The notes: generated from the letters alone by a model not told the origin. A DNA stretch of 64,000 nt from Oxalobacter sp. OttesenSCG-928-P03 (GCA_030269625.1 JAJDFZ010000002.1:31752-95751), one strand, 5' to 3'. Numbered from the stretch's first letter, positions 30,723 through 43,438 are shown. Numbers and translations: made by a program.

Positions 30723-31936
30723 ATATGGTGAAAAGACTGTTTGAGGGATTTCCCGCCTTCAGCCTGAGGCCGGTGCCTTTCGAGCAGCGTTCGAAGATGA
30801 TGCGTTTTGACCGGCATCTGCTGGGGGTGGTGCTGGCCTTGATGCTGTTGGGGCTGGTCATGGTCTATTCCGCATCGATTGCTTTGCCGGATTCTCCCAA
30901 GTATGCCAATTACCAGCCAACCCATTTCCTGTTCAGGCAGAGCATTTTCATCGCGATGGGGTTGTGTGCGGGTCTGGTTGTCTCACGCATCCCTATGGGC
31001 TTCTGGCAGAAATATGCGCCGCATCTTTTTGTCCTGACGCTGGTGCTGCTGGTTCTGGTGCTGATTCCGGGGATCGGTAAAGGGGTCAATGGCGCACGCC
31101 GGTGGCTGCCGTTCAAGATTTTCAATCTGCAGCCATCAGAACTGATGAAGCTGTTTATCGTGTTATATGCCGCTGATTACACTGTGCGCAAACAGAATGT
31201 CATGAAAAAACTGAGCAAAGGTTTTTTGCCGATGGCCAGCGCACTGGGGCTGATCGGCCTTCTGCTCCTGCTGGAGCCGGACCTGGGGGCGCTGGTGGTG
31301 ATTGTGGCGATTGCTATGGGTATCCTTTTCCTTGGCGGATTCAACGCCGTCTGGTTTTTCGGGGTCATCACGACACTGGTGGGAATATTCAGCGCGGTTA
31401 TCATGCTGTCTCCCTGGCGAAGGGATCGGATTTTCGCCTATCTGGACCCATGGGATGGCGCGCATGCACTGGGCAAGGCATACCAGTTGTCGCATTCACT
31501 GATTGCTTTCGGACGGGGCGAGCTCTTCGGTGTCGGTCTGGGAGGCAGTGTGGAAAAACTGCATTATCTGCCGGAGGCGCACACGGACTTTTTGATGGCT
31601 GTTATCGGAGAGGAATTCGGATTTGCCGGCGTGATTGTTGTCGTGCTCCTCTTTTACTGGCTGATCAAGCGGGCGTTTGACATTGGCAGGCAGGCGATCG
31701 CCATGGACCGCATTTTTGCCGGGCTGGTTGCGCAGGGCATTGCTGTCTGGCTTGGTATCCAGACTTTCATCAATATGGGCGTGAACCTGGGACTTCTGCC
31801 CACGAAAGGGCTGACTTTGCCCCTGATGAGTTATGGCGGGTCCGGCATTGTGATCAATTGCATTGCGCTGGCGATTCTTTTCCGGGTGGATTATGAAAAC
31901 CGCCTGATTATGCGGGGAGGGCGATCCCATGAGTAA
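30719..31936 (+). CDS. ftsW: Lipid II polymerase FtsW
   Basis: SEDS family; [54 protein letters not shown]. Confidence 0.95.
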   Translation: MNMVKRLFEGFPAFSLRPVPFEQRSKMMRFDRHLLGVVLALMLLGLVMVYSASIALPDSPKYANYQPTHFLFRQSIFIAMGLCAGLVVSRIPMGFWQKYAPHLFVLTLVLLVLVLIPGIGKGVNGARRWLPFKIFNLQPSELMKLFIVLYAADYTVRKQNVMKKLSKGFLPMASALGLIGLLLLLEPDLGALVVIVAIAMGILFLGGFNAVWFFGVITTLVGIFSAVIMLSPWRRDRIFAYLDPWDGAHALGKAYQLSHSLIAFGRGELFGVGLGGSVEKLHYLPEAHTDFLMAVIGEEFGFAGVIVVVLLFYWLIKRAFDIGRQAIAMDRIFAGLVAQGIAVWLGIQTFINMGVNLGLLPTKGLTLPLMSYGGSGIVINCIALAILFRVDYENRLIMRGGRSHE

Positions 31937-33017
31937 ACAAAAACGCCTCATTATCATGGCGGCCGGAACGGGAGGGCATATTTTCCCCGGGCTGGCCATT
32001 GCCCGAACCATGCGTGAAAAAGGCTGGGTTGTGACCTGGCTGGGGACGCGTCATGGTATGGAAACCACGCTGGTGCCGGCACAGGGCATTGAGCTGGACA
32101 GCATCGATTTTGCCGGAATGCGCGGCAAGGGCCTGATGCATACCCTGACCGGCGGCCTCAAGCTGCTGACGGGGATGGCGTCCTGCCTTAATATCATGCG
32201 CCGCAGAAAGCCGGACCTGGTTCTGGGTATGGGAGGGTATGTCACCGTCCCGGGCGGTTTTGCCTGCCGCACGACGGGTATACCGCTTGTCCTGATCAAT
32301 GCGGATGCCGGACTTCTGCTGTCGAACAAAACGCTGTTGCCCGTTGCACGGCGGATTCTGTTCGGTTTTCCGGCTGAACCGGCGAGTATGACTGAGAAAG
32401 GGGTCTGGACAGGCAATCCGGTCAGGCATGAGATCGCAACCCTTCCCGAGCCGAAAGAACGCTATGGACAAAGAAGCGGGCCACTGAATGTTCTCGTGAT
32501 TGGCGGCAGTCTTGGCGCCCGTCCTTTAAATGAATGCGTGCCTTATGCACTGTCATTGCTTTCGCCGGAGACGCGGCCGAAGGTGATACACCAGACGGGC
32601 AAGGAGCATTCAGCCAGTGTCCGGCAGGCGTACATGGCAGCGCAGGTTGAGGCGGAGGTTGTTGAATTTATTGATGACATGGCACTGAGGTATGCCAATA
32701 CGGACTTGGTGATCTGCCGGGCCGGTGCCATTACCGTGTCAGAGCTAACAGCGGCAGGATTGCCCGGCATACTGGTGCCCTTTGTCGCATCCAGCACATC
32801 GCACCAGCGTGACAATGCCGCATACATGGCAGCGCACCGTGCCGCTATTCACCTGCCGCAGGGAGAGCTGACACCTCAGCATCTGGCTTCCCTGCTGCAG
32901 GAAATAACGCGTGAGCAATGCCTGGCGATGGCCGAGGCTGCCTATGCGCTTGGCAGGCGGGATGCCAATGAACAGATTGCCGCGGAACTGGAGCGCGTGG
33001 CGAATGGAAATATTTGA
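31929..33017 (+). CDS. murG: UDP-GlcNAc:lipid I GlcNAc transferase
   Basis: [41 protein letters not shown]. Confidence 0.95.
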   Translation: MSKQKRLIIMAAGTGGHIFPGLAIARTMREKGWVVTWLGTRHGMETTLVPAQGIELDSIDFAGMRGKGLMHTLTGGLKLLTGMASCLNIMRRRKPDLVLGMGGYVTVPGGFACRTTGIPLVLINADAGLLLSNKTLLPVARRILFGFPAEPASMTEKGVWTGNPVRHEIATLPEPKERYGQRSGPLNVLVIGGSLGARPLNECVPYALSLLSPETRPKVIHQTGKEHSASVRQAYMAAQVEAEVVEFIDDMALRYANTDLVICRAGAITVSELTAAGLPGILVPFVASSTSHQRDNAAYMAAHRAAIHLPQGELTPQHLASLLQEITREQCLAMAEAAYALGRRDANEQIAAELERVANGNI

Positions 33018-33028
33018 TATGAGCGGAT

Positions 33029-34441
33029 ATGAAACACAAGGTTAAAAACATACATTTTGTCGGGATTGGCGGAAGTGGCATGAGCGGTATTGCTGAAGTG
33101 CTGCTCAATCTGGGCTACAACATTTCAGGTTCCGACCTGGCCAGCAATGCGGCAACGCGGCGCCTGGAGCGTCTGGGTGCGCGCGTGATGCGGGGACACG
33201 ATCCCGAATATATCGAGAATGCCGATGCCATTGTGATTTCTTCCGCGGTTACCCAGGATAATCCCGAGGTTCAGGCGGGACGCAGAAAATCGATCCCGAT
33301 TGTGCCGAGAGCCATCATGCTGGCGGAGCTGATGCGTCTGAAGCGCGGTATTGCCATTGCCGGTACGCATGGCAAAACCACGACAACGAGCCTGGTTGCC
33401 AGTGTCCTGGCAGAAGGGGGGTTTGATCCTACCTTTGTGATTGGTGGACGGTTAAACAGCGTGGATGCCAATGCAGCGCTGGGCGCAGGGGATTTTATCG
33501 TGGCGGAAGCGGATGAATCCGATGCCTCTTTCCTGAATCTTTATCCCGTGATTGAGGTGATCACGAATATTGATGCAGACCATATGGATACGTATGGACA
33601 CGACTTTACCCGGCTCAAGCAGGCCTTCATTGAATTCACCCAGCGCCTGCCGTTTTATGGCCGCGCCATCCTGTGTATTGATGACAGCAATGTCCGCGAG
33701 ATCCGGCCGTTTATTTCGAAGCCGATTACGACTTACGGATTTCACGAAGAGGCTGATGTGCGGGCTGTTGATGCGGAGGCCCAGGGTTCAATGATGGTTT
33801 TTACCGTTTTGCAGGCGGGGTATCCGGACATGCGGATCAGGTTGAATCAGCCAGGCATGCATAACGTGCAGAATGCCTGCGCGGCCATTGCCATTGCCCG
33901 TGAGTTGAGCATTTCGGACAAAGCGACCCAGAAAGCACTTGAGGAATTCACCGGCGTGAACCGGCGGTTTACCCGTCTTGGGGAAATGCAATTGCCGGAA
34001 ACAGAAGAAAAAGCCGGTGGCAGCGTGGAAGTCATTGATGATTATGGACATCATCCGGCCGAAGTGGCGGCAACCATTGCGGCGGCGCGTGGCGCTTATC
34101 CGGACAGGCGGCTGGTTCTGGCTTTCCAGCCGCACCGGTATACGCGGACACGTGATCTGTTTGAGGATTTTGTCAAATCACTGTCAGCGACCGATGTGCT
34201 GCTGCTTGCCGAGGTACATCCGGCGGGAGAGCAGCCGATCGTGGCGGCGGACGGCCGTTCACTTTCAAGGGCTATTCGCGTGGCAGGCAAGGTGGACCCG
34301 GTTTTTGTGGAGGATATGGAGGAAATGCCAGCTTCGATTTTCAATGTGATCAAGGATGGCGATGTTGTTGTGGTTATGGGTGCGGGAGCGATCAGTCGCG
34401 TTCCGGCAAAACTGATGGAAATGTCGGCGGGTAAGTCATGA
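33029..34441 (+). CDS. murC: UDP-MurNAc--L-alanine ligase
   Basis: [41 protein letters not shown]. Confidence 0.96.
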   Translation: MKHKVKNIHFVGIGGSGMSGIAEVLLNLGYNISGSDLASNAATRRLERLGARVMRGHDPEYIENADAIVISSAVTQDNPEVQAGRRKSIPIVPRAIMLAELMRLKRGIAIAGTHGKTTTTSLVASVLAEGGFDPTFVIGGRLNSVDANAALGAGDFIVAEADESDASFLNLYPVIEVITNIDADHMDTYGHDFTRLKQAFIEFTQRLPFYGRAILCIDDSNVREIRPFISKPITTYGFHEEADVRAVDAEAQGSMMVFTVLQAGYPDMRIRLNQPGMHNVQNACAAIAIARELSISDKATQKALEEFTGVNRRFTRLGEMQLPETEEKAGGSVEVIDDYGHHPAEVAATIAAARGAYPDRRLVLAFQPHRYTRTRDLFEDFVKSLSATDVLLLAEVHPAGEQPIVAADGRSLSRAIRVAGKVDPVFVEDMEEMPASIFNVIKDGDVVVVMGAGAISRVPAKLMEMSAGKS

Positions 34442-35400
34442 GCGATAAAGAGAGAGCCAAAAGGCTGGGAAAGGTTGGCGTGCTTTTGGGCGGGCAATCT
34501 GGAGAACGTGAGATTTCGCTGAGATCGGGAAACGGGGTGCTGGGTGCTCTGCTCGCCCGTGGGGTTAATGCCCATCCGTTTGATCCTGGCGAGCGTTCAC
34601 TGGCTGAACTGGCGGCAGAAAAATTCGATCGTGTTTTTATTGCGTTGCACGGCCCTTATGGGGAAGACGGCACGATGCAGGGGGTACTGGAGCAACTGGG
34701 CATTCCCTATACCGGCTCGGGTGTGATGGCGTCAGCCCTGGCGATGGACAAGGTGATGACAAAACGGATCTGGCTGTCGAAAAATCTGCCAACACCACGT
34801 TATGTTGAACTGACGGCGGCATCCGACTGGAATGCCGTTGTGAGGGAACTGGGTTTGCCGTTGATTGTGAAGCCGGCTCACGAGGGGTCGACACTGGGGA
34901 TTACCCGGGTGAAAAGCGCTGACCAGTTACCCGAAGCCTATGCGGTTGCTGCACGGTATGACCAATCGGTGCTGGCAGAGGAATTTATTGAGGGAATGGA
35001 ACTGACCTGCCCTGTTCTGGATGTGGATGGCGAGCCAAGGGCGTTGCCGCTGGTCCGGATTATTGCGCCGGACGCCAATTACGATTACGAAAACAAGTAT
35101 TTCAGCGGGAAAACACAGTATCTCTGTCCTTGCGGGCTGGATGAGGCGCTGGAAAAAAGCATACAGGCCTATACGCTGGATGCATACAACATGCTGGGTT
35201 GCCGCGGCTGGGGACGGGCCGACATCATGCTGCGGGCTGCAGATGAAAAACCATACCTGCTGGAAATGAATACCTCTCCGGGCATGACCGATCAGTCGCT
35301 GGTTCCGAGATCGGCTCGCGCGGCGGGAATGGATTATGAAGAGTTGTGCATGACGATCCTGGAGGCGGCGACGCTGGATCGCGGGAAATCGAGGGATTGA
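34438..35400 (+). CDS. ddl: D-alanine--D-alanine ligase
   Basis: [45 protein letters not shown]. Confidence 0.95.
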   Translation: MSDKERAKRLGKVGVLLGGQSGEREISLRSGNGVLGALLARGVNAHPFDPGERSLAELAAEKFDRVFIALHGPYGEDGTMQGVLEQLGIPYTGSGVMASALAMDKVMTKRIWLSKNLPTPRYVELTAASDWNAVVRELGLPLIVKPAHEGSTLGITRVKSADQLPEAYAVAARYDQSVLAEEFIEGMELTCPVLDVDGEPRALPLVRIIAPDANYDYENKYFSGKTQYLCPCGLDEALEKSIQAYTLDAYNMLGCRGWGRADIMLRAADEKPYLLEMNTSPGMTDQSLVPRSARAAGMDYEELCMTILEAATLDRGKSRD

Positions 35401-35420
35401 AGACGGGTTGAGGCGCTTTT

Positions 35421-36182
35421 ATGTGGCATGACGTCAGGTTGTTGAATGCGATAACAAATGTGCTTTTGACGATATTTGTTGTGATAGTTCTGGCCGGATG
35501 TTTTTTGTGGTTTGCTGAAAAACCGTTTTTTTTGCTGAAGGTAATACATGTGCAGGAGGCGGAAGGAAAAACGTTAAAACACGTGAATGCATTTACGGTG
35601 AGGGGAGTGGCCTTGCCGCGTATCAAGGGCAATTTCTTTACTGTGGACCTGGATGCCGTCAGGGAGGCTTTCAAGGCTGTACCCTGGGTGAGGGAGGCAA
35701 CCGTGCGGCGCAAATGGCCAAACGGGCTGGAAGTCTCGATTGAGGAGCACAAGCCGCTTGGCACATGGGGTGAGGATGGCCGCCTGCTTTCGGTAAAAGG
35801 AGACGTGTTTACTGCCAATCTGGCAGAAGCAGAGGAAGAAGTGAATTTATTGAAATTTTATGGTCCTGAGGGAAGTGAAAAGGAAGTGGTGCTGCGATAC
35901 GAGGAATTGAAACGGGGATTTGCCACGGTCAGCCTGGAGCCGGTTCGCCTGGAGTTGTCCGAGCGTTATGCCTGGCGGACCACACTGAACAATGGTGTAA
36001 CGGTACGGTTTGGGCGGGAGCAGGGTAATACCACCATGCGCGAGCAGATGAAACGCCTTCTGGCCGTGTATCCCCGGCTGGCGGCACAGTTGAAAAGCGG
36101 GATCAGGGGGATTGATTTGCGTTATCCGAATGGATTGGCACTGAAAGCGGACACGCTGGTGCCTGATGTCGGTGGACAGTAA
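35421..36182 (+). CDS. ftsQ: Cell division protein FtsQ
   Basis: N-terminal TM, POTRA-like region, position between ddl and ftsA. Confidence 0.92.
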   Translation: MWHDVRLLNAITNVLLTIFVVIVLAGCFLWFAEKPFFLLKVIHVQEAEGKTLKHVNAFTVRGVALPRIKGNFFTVDLDAVREAFKAVPWVREATVRRKWPNGLEVSIEEHKPLGTWGEDGRLLSVKGDVFTANLAEAEEEVNLLKFYGPEGSEKEVVLRYEELKRGFATVSLEPVRLELSERYAWRTTLNNGVTVRFGREQGNTTMREQMKRLLAVYPRLAAQLKSGIRGIDLRYPNGLALKADTLVPDVGGQ

Positions 36183-36201
36183 AGGGAATAAGTATACAGC
36201 T

Positions 36202-37434
36202 ATGACTAAAGACCTGAAAAACCTGATAGTTGGTCTGGATATCGGAACGTCCAAGGTGGTGGCCCTTGTCGCCCAGGTATTGCCTGATGGTCGCCATGAA
36301 ATCATTGGACTTGGGCAGCATGAGTCAAAGGGCCTGAAGAAGGGGGTGGTCGTCAATATTGAAGCGACAGTCGAATCCATCCAGCGTGCGCTGGAAGAGG
36401 CTGAGCTCATGGCGGACTGCAAGATCCGGAATGTTTATACCGGCATTGCCGGCAGCCACATCCGCAGCTTCAATTCGCGCGGGATGGTTGCCATCAAGGA
36501 CAAGGAGGTGACAGCAGCCGATGTCAGCCGGGTGATCGAGACGGCCAGGGCAGTCAATATCCCGAATGACCAGCAGTTTTTGCATACCGTTTCACAGGAG
36601 TTTATTGTCGACAACCAGGAAGATGTGCGCGAGCCGATCGGCATGAGCGGTATCCGTCTTGAGGTGAAGGTGCATATTGTGACGGGGGCGGTTTCCGCCG
36701 TTCAGAACATCGTGAAATGTGTGCGCCGCTGCGGGCTGGAGGTCTCTGACCTGATGTTGCAGCCGATGGCTTCTGCGGATGCGGTTTTGACCGAAGATGA
36801 AAAGGAACTGGGTGTTGTCCTGATTGATATCGGCGGCGGCACGACAGATATTGCCGTGTTTACCGAAGGTGCAATCCGTCATACGGCCGTGATTCCTATT
36901 GCCGGAGACCAGATAACGAACGACATTGCGATGGCGCTGCGCACACCGACGCTTGAGGCCGAGGAAATCAAGCGCCGGTATGGCATTGCCAAGCAGGTTC
37001 TGGTTGATCCGATCGAGACAATTGAAGTGCCGGGACTCGGTGACAGGGGGCCGCGGACACTGTCACGGCAGATGCTGGCGGCCGTTATTGAGCCGCGAGT
37101 CGAAGAGCTTTTTGCCCTTGCCCTGCAGGTCGTTCGGGAGTCGGAATATGAGGAGGTCCTCTCATCCGGTGTGGTGCTGACCGGCGGGTCGGCGCTGATG
37201 CCGGGGATAGCCGAGCTGGCGGAGGATGTCTTTCTGAAGCCGGCCCGGGTCGGTTTGCCCGGGTACCAGGGGCAGCTTGCCGACATGGTTCGCAGCCCGC
37301 GTTATTCCACGGCGCACGGTTTGCTTTTTGAAGCCAAAAAACAGTATTTGCGCGGTACGGTTGTGACGCAGCAGCAGGGTTCTGCCAAGGCGATCTGGCA
37401 GCGCATGAAGGAGTGGTTTGCGGGAAATTTTTAG
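36202..37434 (+). CDS. ftsA: Cell division protein FtsA
   Basis: NLIVGLDIGTSKVVALVAQV, IDIGGGTTDIAVF; start at MTKDLKN preferred to longer ORF. Confidence 0.95.
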   Translation: MTKDLKNLIVGLDIGTSKVVALVAQVLPDGRHEIIGLGQHESKGLKKGVVVNIEATVESIQRALEEAELMADCKIRNVYTGIAGSHIRSFNSRGMVAIKDKEVTAADVSRVIETARAVNIPNDQQFLHTVSQEFIVDNQEDVREPIGMSGIRLEVKVHIVTGAVSAVQNIVKCVRRCGLEVSDLMLQPMASADAVLTEDEKELGVVLIDIGGGTTDIAVFTEGAIRHTAVIPIAGDQITNDIAMALRTPTLEAEEIKRRYGIAKQVLVDPIETIEVPGLGDRGPRTLSRQMLAAVIEPRVEELFALALQVVRESEYEEVLSSGVVLTGGSALMPGIAELAEDVFLKPARVGLPGYQGQLADMVRSPRYSTAHGLLFEAKKQYLRGTVVTQQQGSAKAIWQRMKEWFAGNF

Positions 37435-37550
37435 TATTGGTAATGGTTGTATTGGCGTTTTTTATTATGACAGGGCAGTTTTCAGTTGGAAGTTGTCACA
37501 CCGCGTGAAGGCTTTTACCTGAAAACCGCATTCAGACAGGGAGTGTAATT

Positions 37551-38744
37551 ATGAAATTTGATATGGTCGATAACTCAACACTGGGTACCGTCATCAAGGT
37601 AGTTGGTGTTGGCGGGGCAGGGGGCAATGCAATTCAGCACATGATCAACAAGGGAGTGTCAGGTGTGGAATTCATTGCGGCCAATACGGATGCGCAGGCG
37701 CTGTCCCATTCCAGTGCGCACAATATTATCCAGATCGGGGATACCGGGCTGGGAGCCGGTATGCGTCCGGAAGTCGGCCGCCAGCTGGCCGAAGAGTCCC
37801 GTGAGCGCATTGAAGATGCCCTGCGAGGCGCCCATATGGTGTTTATCGCAGCAGGTATGGGTGGCGGAACGGGTACCGGTGCGTCTCCCATTGTTGCCGA
37901 AGTGGCGAAATCGCTGGGAGCATTGACAGTTGCTGTCGTATCCAAGCCCTTTTCCTATGAAGGGCAGCGCTGCATGGATATGGCCGATGAGGGGCTGGAT
38001 GCGCTGGAGTCACATGTCGATTCCCTGATCGTGATTCTCAATGAAAAACTTGAGGAGATCTATGAAGATGCCAGCATGATGGAGTGGCTGCAGCATGCGG
38101 ATGATGTCCTGAACAATGCCGTGGCCGGTATTGCCGAGATCATCAATGTGCGGGGGCATATCAATGTGGATTTCAATGACGTCAAGACCATCATGGGTGA
38201 GCAGGGCAAGGCCATGATGGGAACGGCGGCGGCAAGCGGTATTGATCGTGCAAGGATTGCGGCCGAGCAGGCGGTGGCATCACCGCTTCTGGATGGCGTT
38301 GATTTGTCCGGCGCCCGTGGTGTGCTGGTTAATGTTACTGCCAGCCGCAATCTCAAGGGTAAGGAAATCAAGGATGTCATGGCGACAGTACGCGCCTTTG
38401 CATCGCCTGATGCCACTATTGTGCAGGGTATCGCCTACGATGAGGAAATGGCGGATGATATTCGTGTGACGGTCGTGGCAACCGGGCTGGGACGTAACAA
38501 GAAGCCCATGCACCTGATCCAGACACCGCATCTGCGCACCGGCACAAACGATGCGCCAGTCCGGGTGGATGGCGTGGAACCGACTCAGGGGCCGCTGACT
38601 TCCACAACCCAGTTTGATGCGCTGGATAAGCCCGCTGTCTGGCGTCATGGCCGTGACTCGGCTACGGATACGGTGCGCGCGCTGGAGAAAAACGGGATGG
38701 AAACCTATGATATCCCGGCATTTCTGCGTCGCCAGGCAGACTGA
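37551..38744 (+). CDS. ftsZ: Cell division protein FtsZ
   Basis: VVGVGGAGGNAIQHM, AAGMGGGTGTGASP tubulin signature; C-terminal YDIPAFLRRQAD. Confidence 0.97.
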   Translation: MKFDMVDNSTLGTVIKVVGVGGAGGNAIQHMINKGVSGVEFIAANTDAQALSHSSAHNIIQIGDTGLGAGMRPEVGRQLAEESRERIEDALRGAHMVFIAAGMGGGTGTGASPIVAEVAKSLGALTVAVVSKPFSYEGQRCMDMADEGLDALESHVDSLIVILNEKLEEIYEDASMMEWLQHADDVLNNAVAGIAEIINVRGHINVDFNDVKTIMGEQGKAMMGTAAASGIDRARIAAEQAVASPLLDGVDLSGARGVLVNVTASRNLKGKEIKDVMATVRAFASPDATIVQGIAYDEEMADDIRVTVVATGLGRNKKPMHLIQTPHLRTGTNDAPVRVDGVEPTQGPLTSTTQFDALDKPAVWRHGRDSATDTVRALEKNGMETYDIPAFLRRQAD

Positions 38745-38901
38745 TCGCCGTATCTGACCATATCAACAGCAGATGCCAGAAGCCACCTTCATGCGGGGTG
38801 GCTTCTGCAGGGGCTGAAAAAATATGCGATCATGTTATGAAGCATGTAAAATAGCTGGCTGTAAAAAGAAACAAAAACATACCCTGTCGGTCCAAGCAAC
38901 T

Positions 38902-39837
38902 ATGTTAAAACAACGTACCATTAAATATCTGACGCGTACTGTAGGCATCGGCCTGCATTCGGGTTACAAGGTCGAGCTGGTGCTTCGGCCTGCTGCCCCC
39001 AATACGGGGATCGTTTTTCATCGCACTGACCTGAATCCACCTGTCTCGATTCCGGTCAGTGCCGATGCGATCGGCGATACCCGCATGGCCTCAACGCTGG
39101 TTAAAGACGGGGTGCGCATTTCAACGGTTGAACACATCATGTCGGCTTGCGCCGGACTGGGTATCGATAATCTGCATATTGATGTCAATGCCGAGGAAAT
39201 CCCTATCATGGATGGTTCAGCATCCTCCTTTGTGTTTCTCCTGCAGCAGGCCGGTCTTGAAGAGCAGGATGTCGTCAAGAAGTACATTCGCGTTAAAAAG
39301 CCCGTAGAAATTCGCGAGGGTGAGGGAAGCGAGGAAAAATGGGCAAGGCTTGAGCCTTACAACGGTTTCCGCCTGGATTTCTTTATTGAGTTCAATCATC
39401 CTGCGATTGATTCCACACACCAGCGTGCGGTTGTGGATATGAGTGAGGTTTCCTACGTCAAGGATGTTGCGCGTGCCAGGACATTCGGTTTTGTCCGCGA
39501 TGTCGAGACCCTGCGCGGCATGGGCCTGGCGAGAGGCGGCTCACTTGAAAATGCCATCGTGATGGATGAGTATCGCATTCTCAACCCGCATGAGCTCCGT
39601 TACGAGGATGAATTTGTCCGTCACAAGATTCTGGATGCCATTGGTGATTTGTACCTGGTAGGACATCCTCTTTTAGCGTCCTATACGGCCCATAAATCCG
39701 GCCACGCACTGAACAACCAGCTTTTGAGGGCGCTTCTTGCGCAGCCGGACGCTTATGAAATTATCAGCTTTGAAACACCGGATGCTGCGCCGAATTCCTG
39801 GTTTTCGCAGACGACACGCGAGTGGGTTCCTGTATAA
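38902..39837 (+). CDS. lpxC: UDP-3-O-acyl-N-acetylglucosamine deacetylase
   Basis: [52 protein letters not shown]; start at MLKQ. Confidence 0.95.
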   Translation: MLKQRTIKYLTRTVGIGLHSGYKVELVLRPAAPNTGIVFHRTDLNPPVSIPVSADAIGDTRMASTLVKDGVRISTVEHIMSACAGLGIDNLHIDVNAEEIPIMDGSASSFVFLLQQAGLEEQDVVKKYIRVKKPVEIREGEGSEEKWARLEPYNGFRLDFFIEFNHPAIDSTHQRAVVDMSEVSYVKDVARARTFGFVRDVETLRGMGLARGGSLENAIVMDEYRILNPHELRYEDEFVRHKILDAIGDLYLVGHPLLASYTAHKSGHALNNQLLRALLAQPDAYEIISFETPDAAPNSWFSQTTREWVPV

Positions 39838-39859
39838 GCAGGCGCTGATTTCCCGCTGA

Positions 39860-40405
39860 TTATCCCGATTTTTTTCGGTGCCGCGTCATCATGGCATGAA
39901 CGGCCTCCATCAGTGCCGGGTGTGTGCCGGATTGTGCCAGTTGTGTTTGAAGCTTTTCCAGTTCGTCCAGGGCCTCATCCGGCAGCGGTTTTTTTTCCGG
40001 CTGTTCCGGCTGCCAGGCTGGTTTTTTCAGCTTGACCTTTACCCGAATACCTTCCACGGGCCATCCCGCATTGTCCAGTCCGGTCTGAAGCAGCGGCAGT
40101 TTTTGCCGGAGCCTGGCCGCCGCCGCCTGGCTGGGGACGCCGACCGTCAGTCGTTTTTTTTCCAGTTGCAGGACTTCACATGCCATGAAATGATCCGGCA
40201 GGATCTGTTCACATGCTTTTTGCAGGGCAATCAGGCGGGTTGCGTTGGGCAGCATGCCGGAGATACTGTCATGCATTTGCAGAAAGTCTGTCACCGGCGC
40301 GCAGACGCCTTTCTTGCCGGATGTTTTGCCGGACGGATTCAGGATGGATGATAAAAATTTATGCATGATGATCGTGCTACCGGGAAGCGATAACCTGTTT
40401 GCCAT
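39860..40405 (-). CDS. DUF721 / DciA-like protein (putative replicative-helicase loader)
   Basis: DUF721-like core (ILPDHFMACEVLQLEKKRLTVGVPSQAAAARLRQKLPLLQTGL) located between lpxC and secA; true start may be an internal ATG. Confidence 0.7.
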   Translation of the reverse strand: MANRLSLPGSTIIMHKFLSSILNPSGKTSGKKGVCAPVTDFLQMHDSISGMLPNATRLIALQKACEQILPDHFMACEVLQLEKKRLTVGVPSQAAAARLRQKLPLLQTGLDNAGWPVEGIRVKVKLKKPAWQPEQPEKKPLPDEALDELEKLQTQLAQSGTHPALMEAVHAMMTRHRKKSG

Positions 40406-40640
40406 GATAACGGATAAATGTACTGCTGATTGAGGGGATGCCGCTCTTTTTGCCGCTTGAAATAGTCGATGGGAGCCCCATCTGTTGTTTTTATGCTGAA
40501 AAGGGGATGAAGTTGGGCAATACGTTTAAGGCTGATGGTCCAGCGTGATAGAATTTCTTCTTTAAAAGGCAGGTTTTGATGCGAAATCAAAACTTTGAGT
40601 ATGGCAGCAGATGAGGCTGCCTTAATTTCAAGAATGTAAC

Positions 40641-43406
40641 ATGTCCATACTGACCCGTATTTTTGGCAGCCGCAATCAGCGCCTGTTAAAGCAATACAAT
40701 AAAACCGTGGCGCAGATCAATGCGCTTGAACCGGCGATGGAAAAGCTCTCTGATGACGAGCTGAAAGCAAAAACCCCCGAATTCAAGGAACGACTGGCCA
40801 AAGGCGCCACACTGGATGACCTTTTGCCGGAGGCATTTGCCGTTTGCCGGGAGGCGAGCCGGCGAGTCCTGAGAATGCGCCCTTTTGACGTCCAGCTCGT
40901 GGGCGGCATTACGCTGCACCAGGGAAAGATTGCGGAGATGGGGACAGGTGAGGGCAAAACGCTTGTGGCGACACTTCCTGCCTACCTGAATGCGCTGGCA
41001 GGCAAAGGTGTGCATGTTGTCACGGTCAATGATTACCTGGCACAGCGCGATGCCGAGTGGATGGGACGCCTCTATTCCTGGCTGGGACTGACAACGGGCA
41101 TCAACCTGTCGCAGATGGACCATGAGGACAAACAGGCCGCCTACGCCGCCGATATTACTTATGGTACCAATAACGAGTACGGTTTTGACTATCTGCGCGA
41201 CAACATGGTTTATGACGTTGCAGACCGTGTCCAGCGCAGCCTGAGCTTCGCCATTGTGGACGAGGTGGACTCCATCCTGATTGACGAGGCCAGGACGCCG
41301 CTCATTATTTCCGGACAGGCTGAAAACAGCACGGACCTGTATTACAAGATGAACCAGGTTCCATCTCTTCTGACGGAACAGATTGGCGAGGATTCACCGG
41401 ATGGCAAGAGCAAGGTGGAGGTGTATGGTGACTACACCAAGGATGAAAAAGCCCACCAGGTTCTCCTGACTGAAGCCGGTTTTGAAAAGGCGGAAAAAAT
41501 CCTGACACAGATGGGGCTGCTTCCGGAAGGGGCTTCCCTGTATGATGCGGCCAATATCATGCTGATCCATCACCTGTATGCCGCGCTTCGCGCCAATGTG
41601 CTGTATCACCGTGACCAGCACTATGTCGTGCAGGATGGTGAAGTCATCATCGTTGATGAATTCACCGGGCGTCTCATGACAGGCCGCCGCTGGTCGGATG
41701 GTTTGCACCAGGCGGTGGAAGCCAAGGAAGGTGTACAGATACAGAACGAAAACCAGACGCTGGCGTCCATTACCTTCCAGAATTATTTCCGCATGTATGA
41801 CAAGCTGGCCGGCATGACTGGTACGGCTGATACTGAAGCATATGAATTCCAGGAAATCTATGGTCTTGAAACGGTGGTGATTCCGCACAACCGTCCCAAC
41901 CAGCGCCAGGATCGCCATGACCAGGTATTCAGGACAGAGAAAGAAAAATACGACATCATGCTCCGGGATATCCGGGATTGCTACGAGCGAGGTCAGCCTG
42001 TCCTGGTCGGTACGACGTCTATTGAAAATTCCGAACTGCTCTCCAAAATCCTGACCAAGGCCGGGTTGCCGCATAATGTGCTGAATGCCAAGCAGCATGC
42101 GCGCGAAGCGGAAATCATCGCACAGGCCGGTCGTCCCAAGATGATCACGATTGCCACCAACATGGCGGGGCGCGGCACAGACATCGTGCTGGGCGGCAAT
42201 GTGGAAAAACAGGTCGAATTTATTGAGGCTGATGAATCCCTGACAGAAGAGCAGAAACAGGAACAAATCAAAAAACTCCGGGACGAATGGCAATCACTGC
42301 ATGATCATGTCGTGAATGCGGGCGGGTTGCACATCGTGGGAACGGAGCGCCATGAATCACGACGTGTGGACAACCAGTTGCGTGGACGTTCCGGCCGTCA
42401 GGGCGACCCCGGCTCATCCCGTTTTTATCTCTCGATGGATGATCCGCTTTTGCGCATCTTTGCAGGTGAGCGCATGCGCGCCATCATGGACAAGCTCAAG
42501 CTGCCGGAAGGGGAAGCCATTGAGGCCGGTATCGTGAACCGCTCCATTGAATCGGCGCAACGCAAGGTTGAAGGCCGCAATTTTGATATCCGCAAACAAC
42601 TGCTGGAATATGATGACGTGGCCAATGATCAGCGCAAGGTCATGTACCAGCAGCGCAATGAGCTGCTGGAAGCGCAGGAAACGACCGAGCTGGTCACATC
42701 GTTGCGTCATGGCGTCTTTATTGATCTGTTCAGGCAGTATGTCCCGGAGGAATCCGTAGAGGAGCAATGGGATATCCCGGGACTGGAACGGGAACTGGCC
42801 GGTGAGTGGCGCTTGAGTATCCCGCTTGTCGAGATGCTGGAAAAACACAAGAACATGTCTGACGAGGATGTTCTCGAGCATATCCTGCAGGTGGTCGATG
42901 ATGTTTACACGGCCAAGGTGAACATGGTCGGCAAGGAGCTTTTCTCAGGCTATGAGCGCAGCATCATCCTGCAAAGCATGGATACACACTGGCGCGAACA
43001 TCTTGCCGCACTGGATCACCTTCGCCAGGGCATCCATCTTCGGGGCTATGCGCAGAAAAACCCGAAGCAGGAATACAAGCGTGAAGCGTTCGAGCTGTTT
43101 TCCATGATGCTTGAACTGATCAAGAATGATGTGACGCAAAAACTCATGCTGGTCCGTATCCAGACACGGGATGAAGTGGAAATGGCCGAGCAGCAGCTGA
43201 TGCAGCCGGCGGTTTCCAACCTCAATTATGTGCACCAGGAATTCCAGGGGGAGTCTGCCGAAGAGGAGGCGCTGGAAGCGGTTGCGGATCAGACGGAAAA
43301 GAAACAGCAGCCCATGGTCAACGCTGTCCCGAAAGTCGGGCGCAATGACATGTGCCCCTGCCAGAGTGGCAAGAAGTACAAGCATTGCCACGGAAAGCTC
43401 AAGTAA
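40641..43406 (+). CDS. secA: Preprotein translocase ATPase SecA
   Basis: [38 protein letters not shown]-terminal zinc motif [15 protein letters not shown]. Confidence 0.98.
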   Translation: MSILTRIFGSRNQRLLKQYNKTVAQINALEPAMEKLSDDELKAKTPEFKERLAKGATLDDLLPEAFAVCREASRRVLRMRPFDVQLVGGITLHQGKIAEMGTGEGKTLVATLPAYLNALAGKGVHVVTVNDYLAQRDAEWMGRLYSWLGLTTGINLSQMDHEDKQAAYAADITYGTNNEYGFDYLRDNMVYDVADRVQRSLSFAIVDEVDSILIDEARTPLIISGQAENSTDLYYKMNQVPSLLTEQIGEDSPDGKSKVEVYGDYTKDEKAHQVLLTEAGFEKAEKILTQMGLLPEGASLYDAANIMLIHHLYAALRANVLYHRDQHYVVQDGEVIIVDEFTGRLMTGRRWSDGLHQAVEAKEGVQIQNENQTLASITFQNYFRMYDKLAGMTGTADTEAYEFQEIYGLETVVIPHNRPNQRQDRHDQVFRTEKEKYDIMLRDIRDCYERGQPVLVGTTSIENSELLSKILTKAGLPHNVLNAKQHAREAEIIAQAGRPKMITIATNMAGRGTDIVLGGNVEKQVEFIEADESLTEEQKQEQIKKLRDEWQSLHDHVVNAGGLHIVGTERHESRRVDNQLRGRSGRQGDPGSSRFYLSMDDPLLRIFAGERMRAIMDKLKLPEGEAIEAGIVNRSIESAQRKVEGRNFDIRKQLLEYDDVANDQRKVMYQQRNELLEAQETTELVTSLRHGVFIDLFRQYVPEESVEEQWDIPGLERELAGEWRLSIPLVEMLEKHKNMSDEDVLEHILQVVDDVYTAKVNMVGKELFSGYERSIILQSMDTHWREHLAALDHLRQGIHLRGYAQKNPKQEYKREAFELFSMMLELIKNDVTQKLMLVRIQTRDEVEMAEQQLMQPAVSNLNYVHQEFQGESAEEEALEAVADQTEKKQQPMVNAVPKVGRNDMCPCQSGKKYKHCHGKLK

Positions 43407-43438
43407 GGTAACTGCATTTTTACAGCCAGGAGAATCAT

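Noticed and set aside
38777-38807. Hairpin CAGAAGCCACC...GGTGGCTTCTG after ftsZ, considered as a terminator
   Set aside because: Strong stem but no adjacent T-tract; left out of the feature list, possibly an mRNA-stabilising stem.
38824-38901. N-terminal extension of lpxC ([19 protein letters not shown]...)
   Set aside because: Conserved LpxC begins at [10 protein letters not shown] (38902); the extension covers the probable promoter/UTR.
40339-40590. 83-aa minus-strand ORF upstream of the DciA-like gene, considered as a SecM-like or leader gene
   Set aside because: Wrong strand for secA, overlaps the dciA start, no signal peptide or arrest motif.
41394-42293. 299-aa minus-strand ORF (and 60651..61472 + opposite rpsA)
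   Set aside because: Shadow ORFs opposite secA and rpsA; the latter reflects the codon bias and repeated S1 domains of rpsA.
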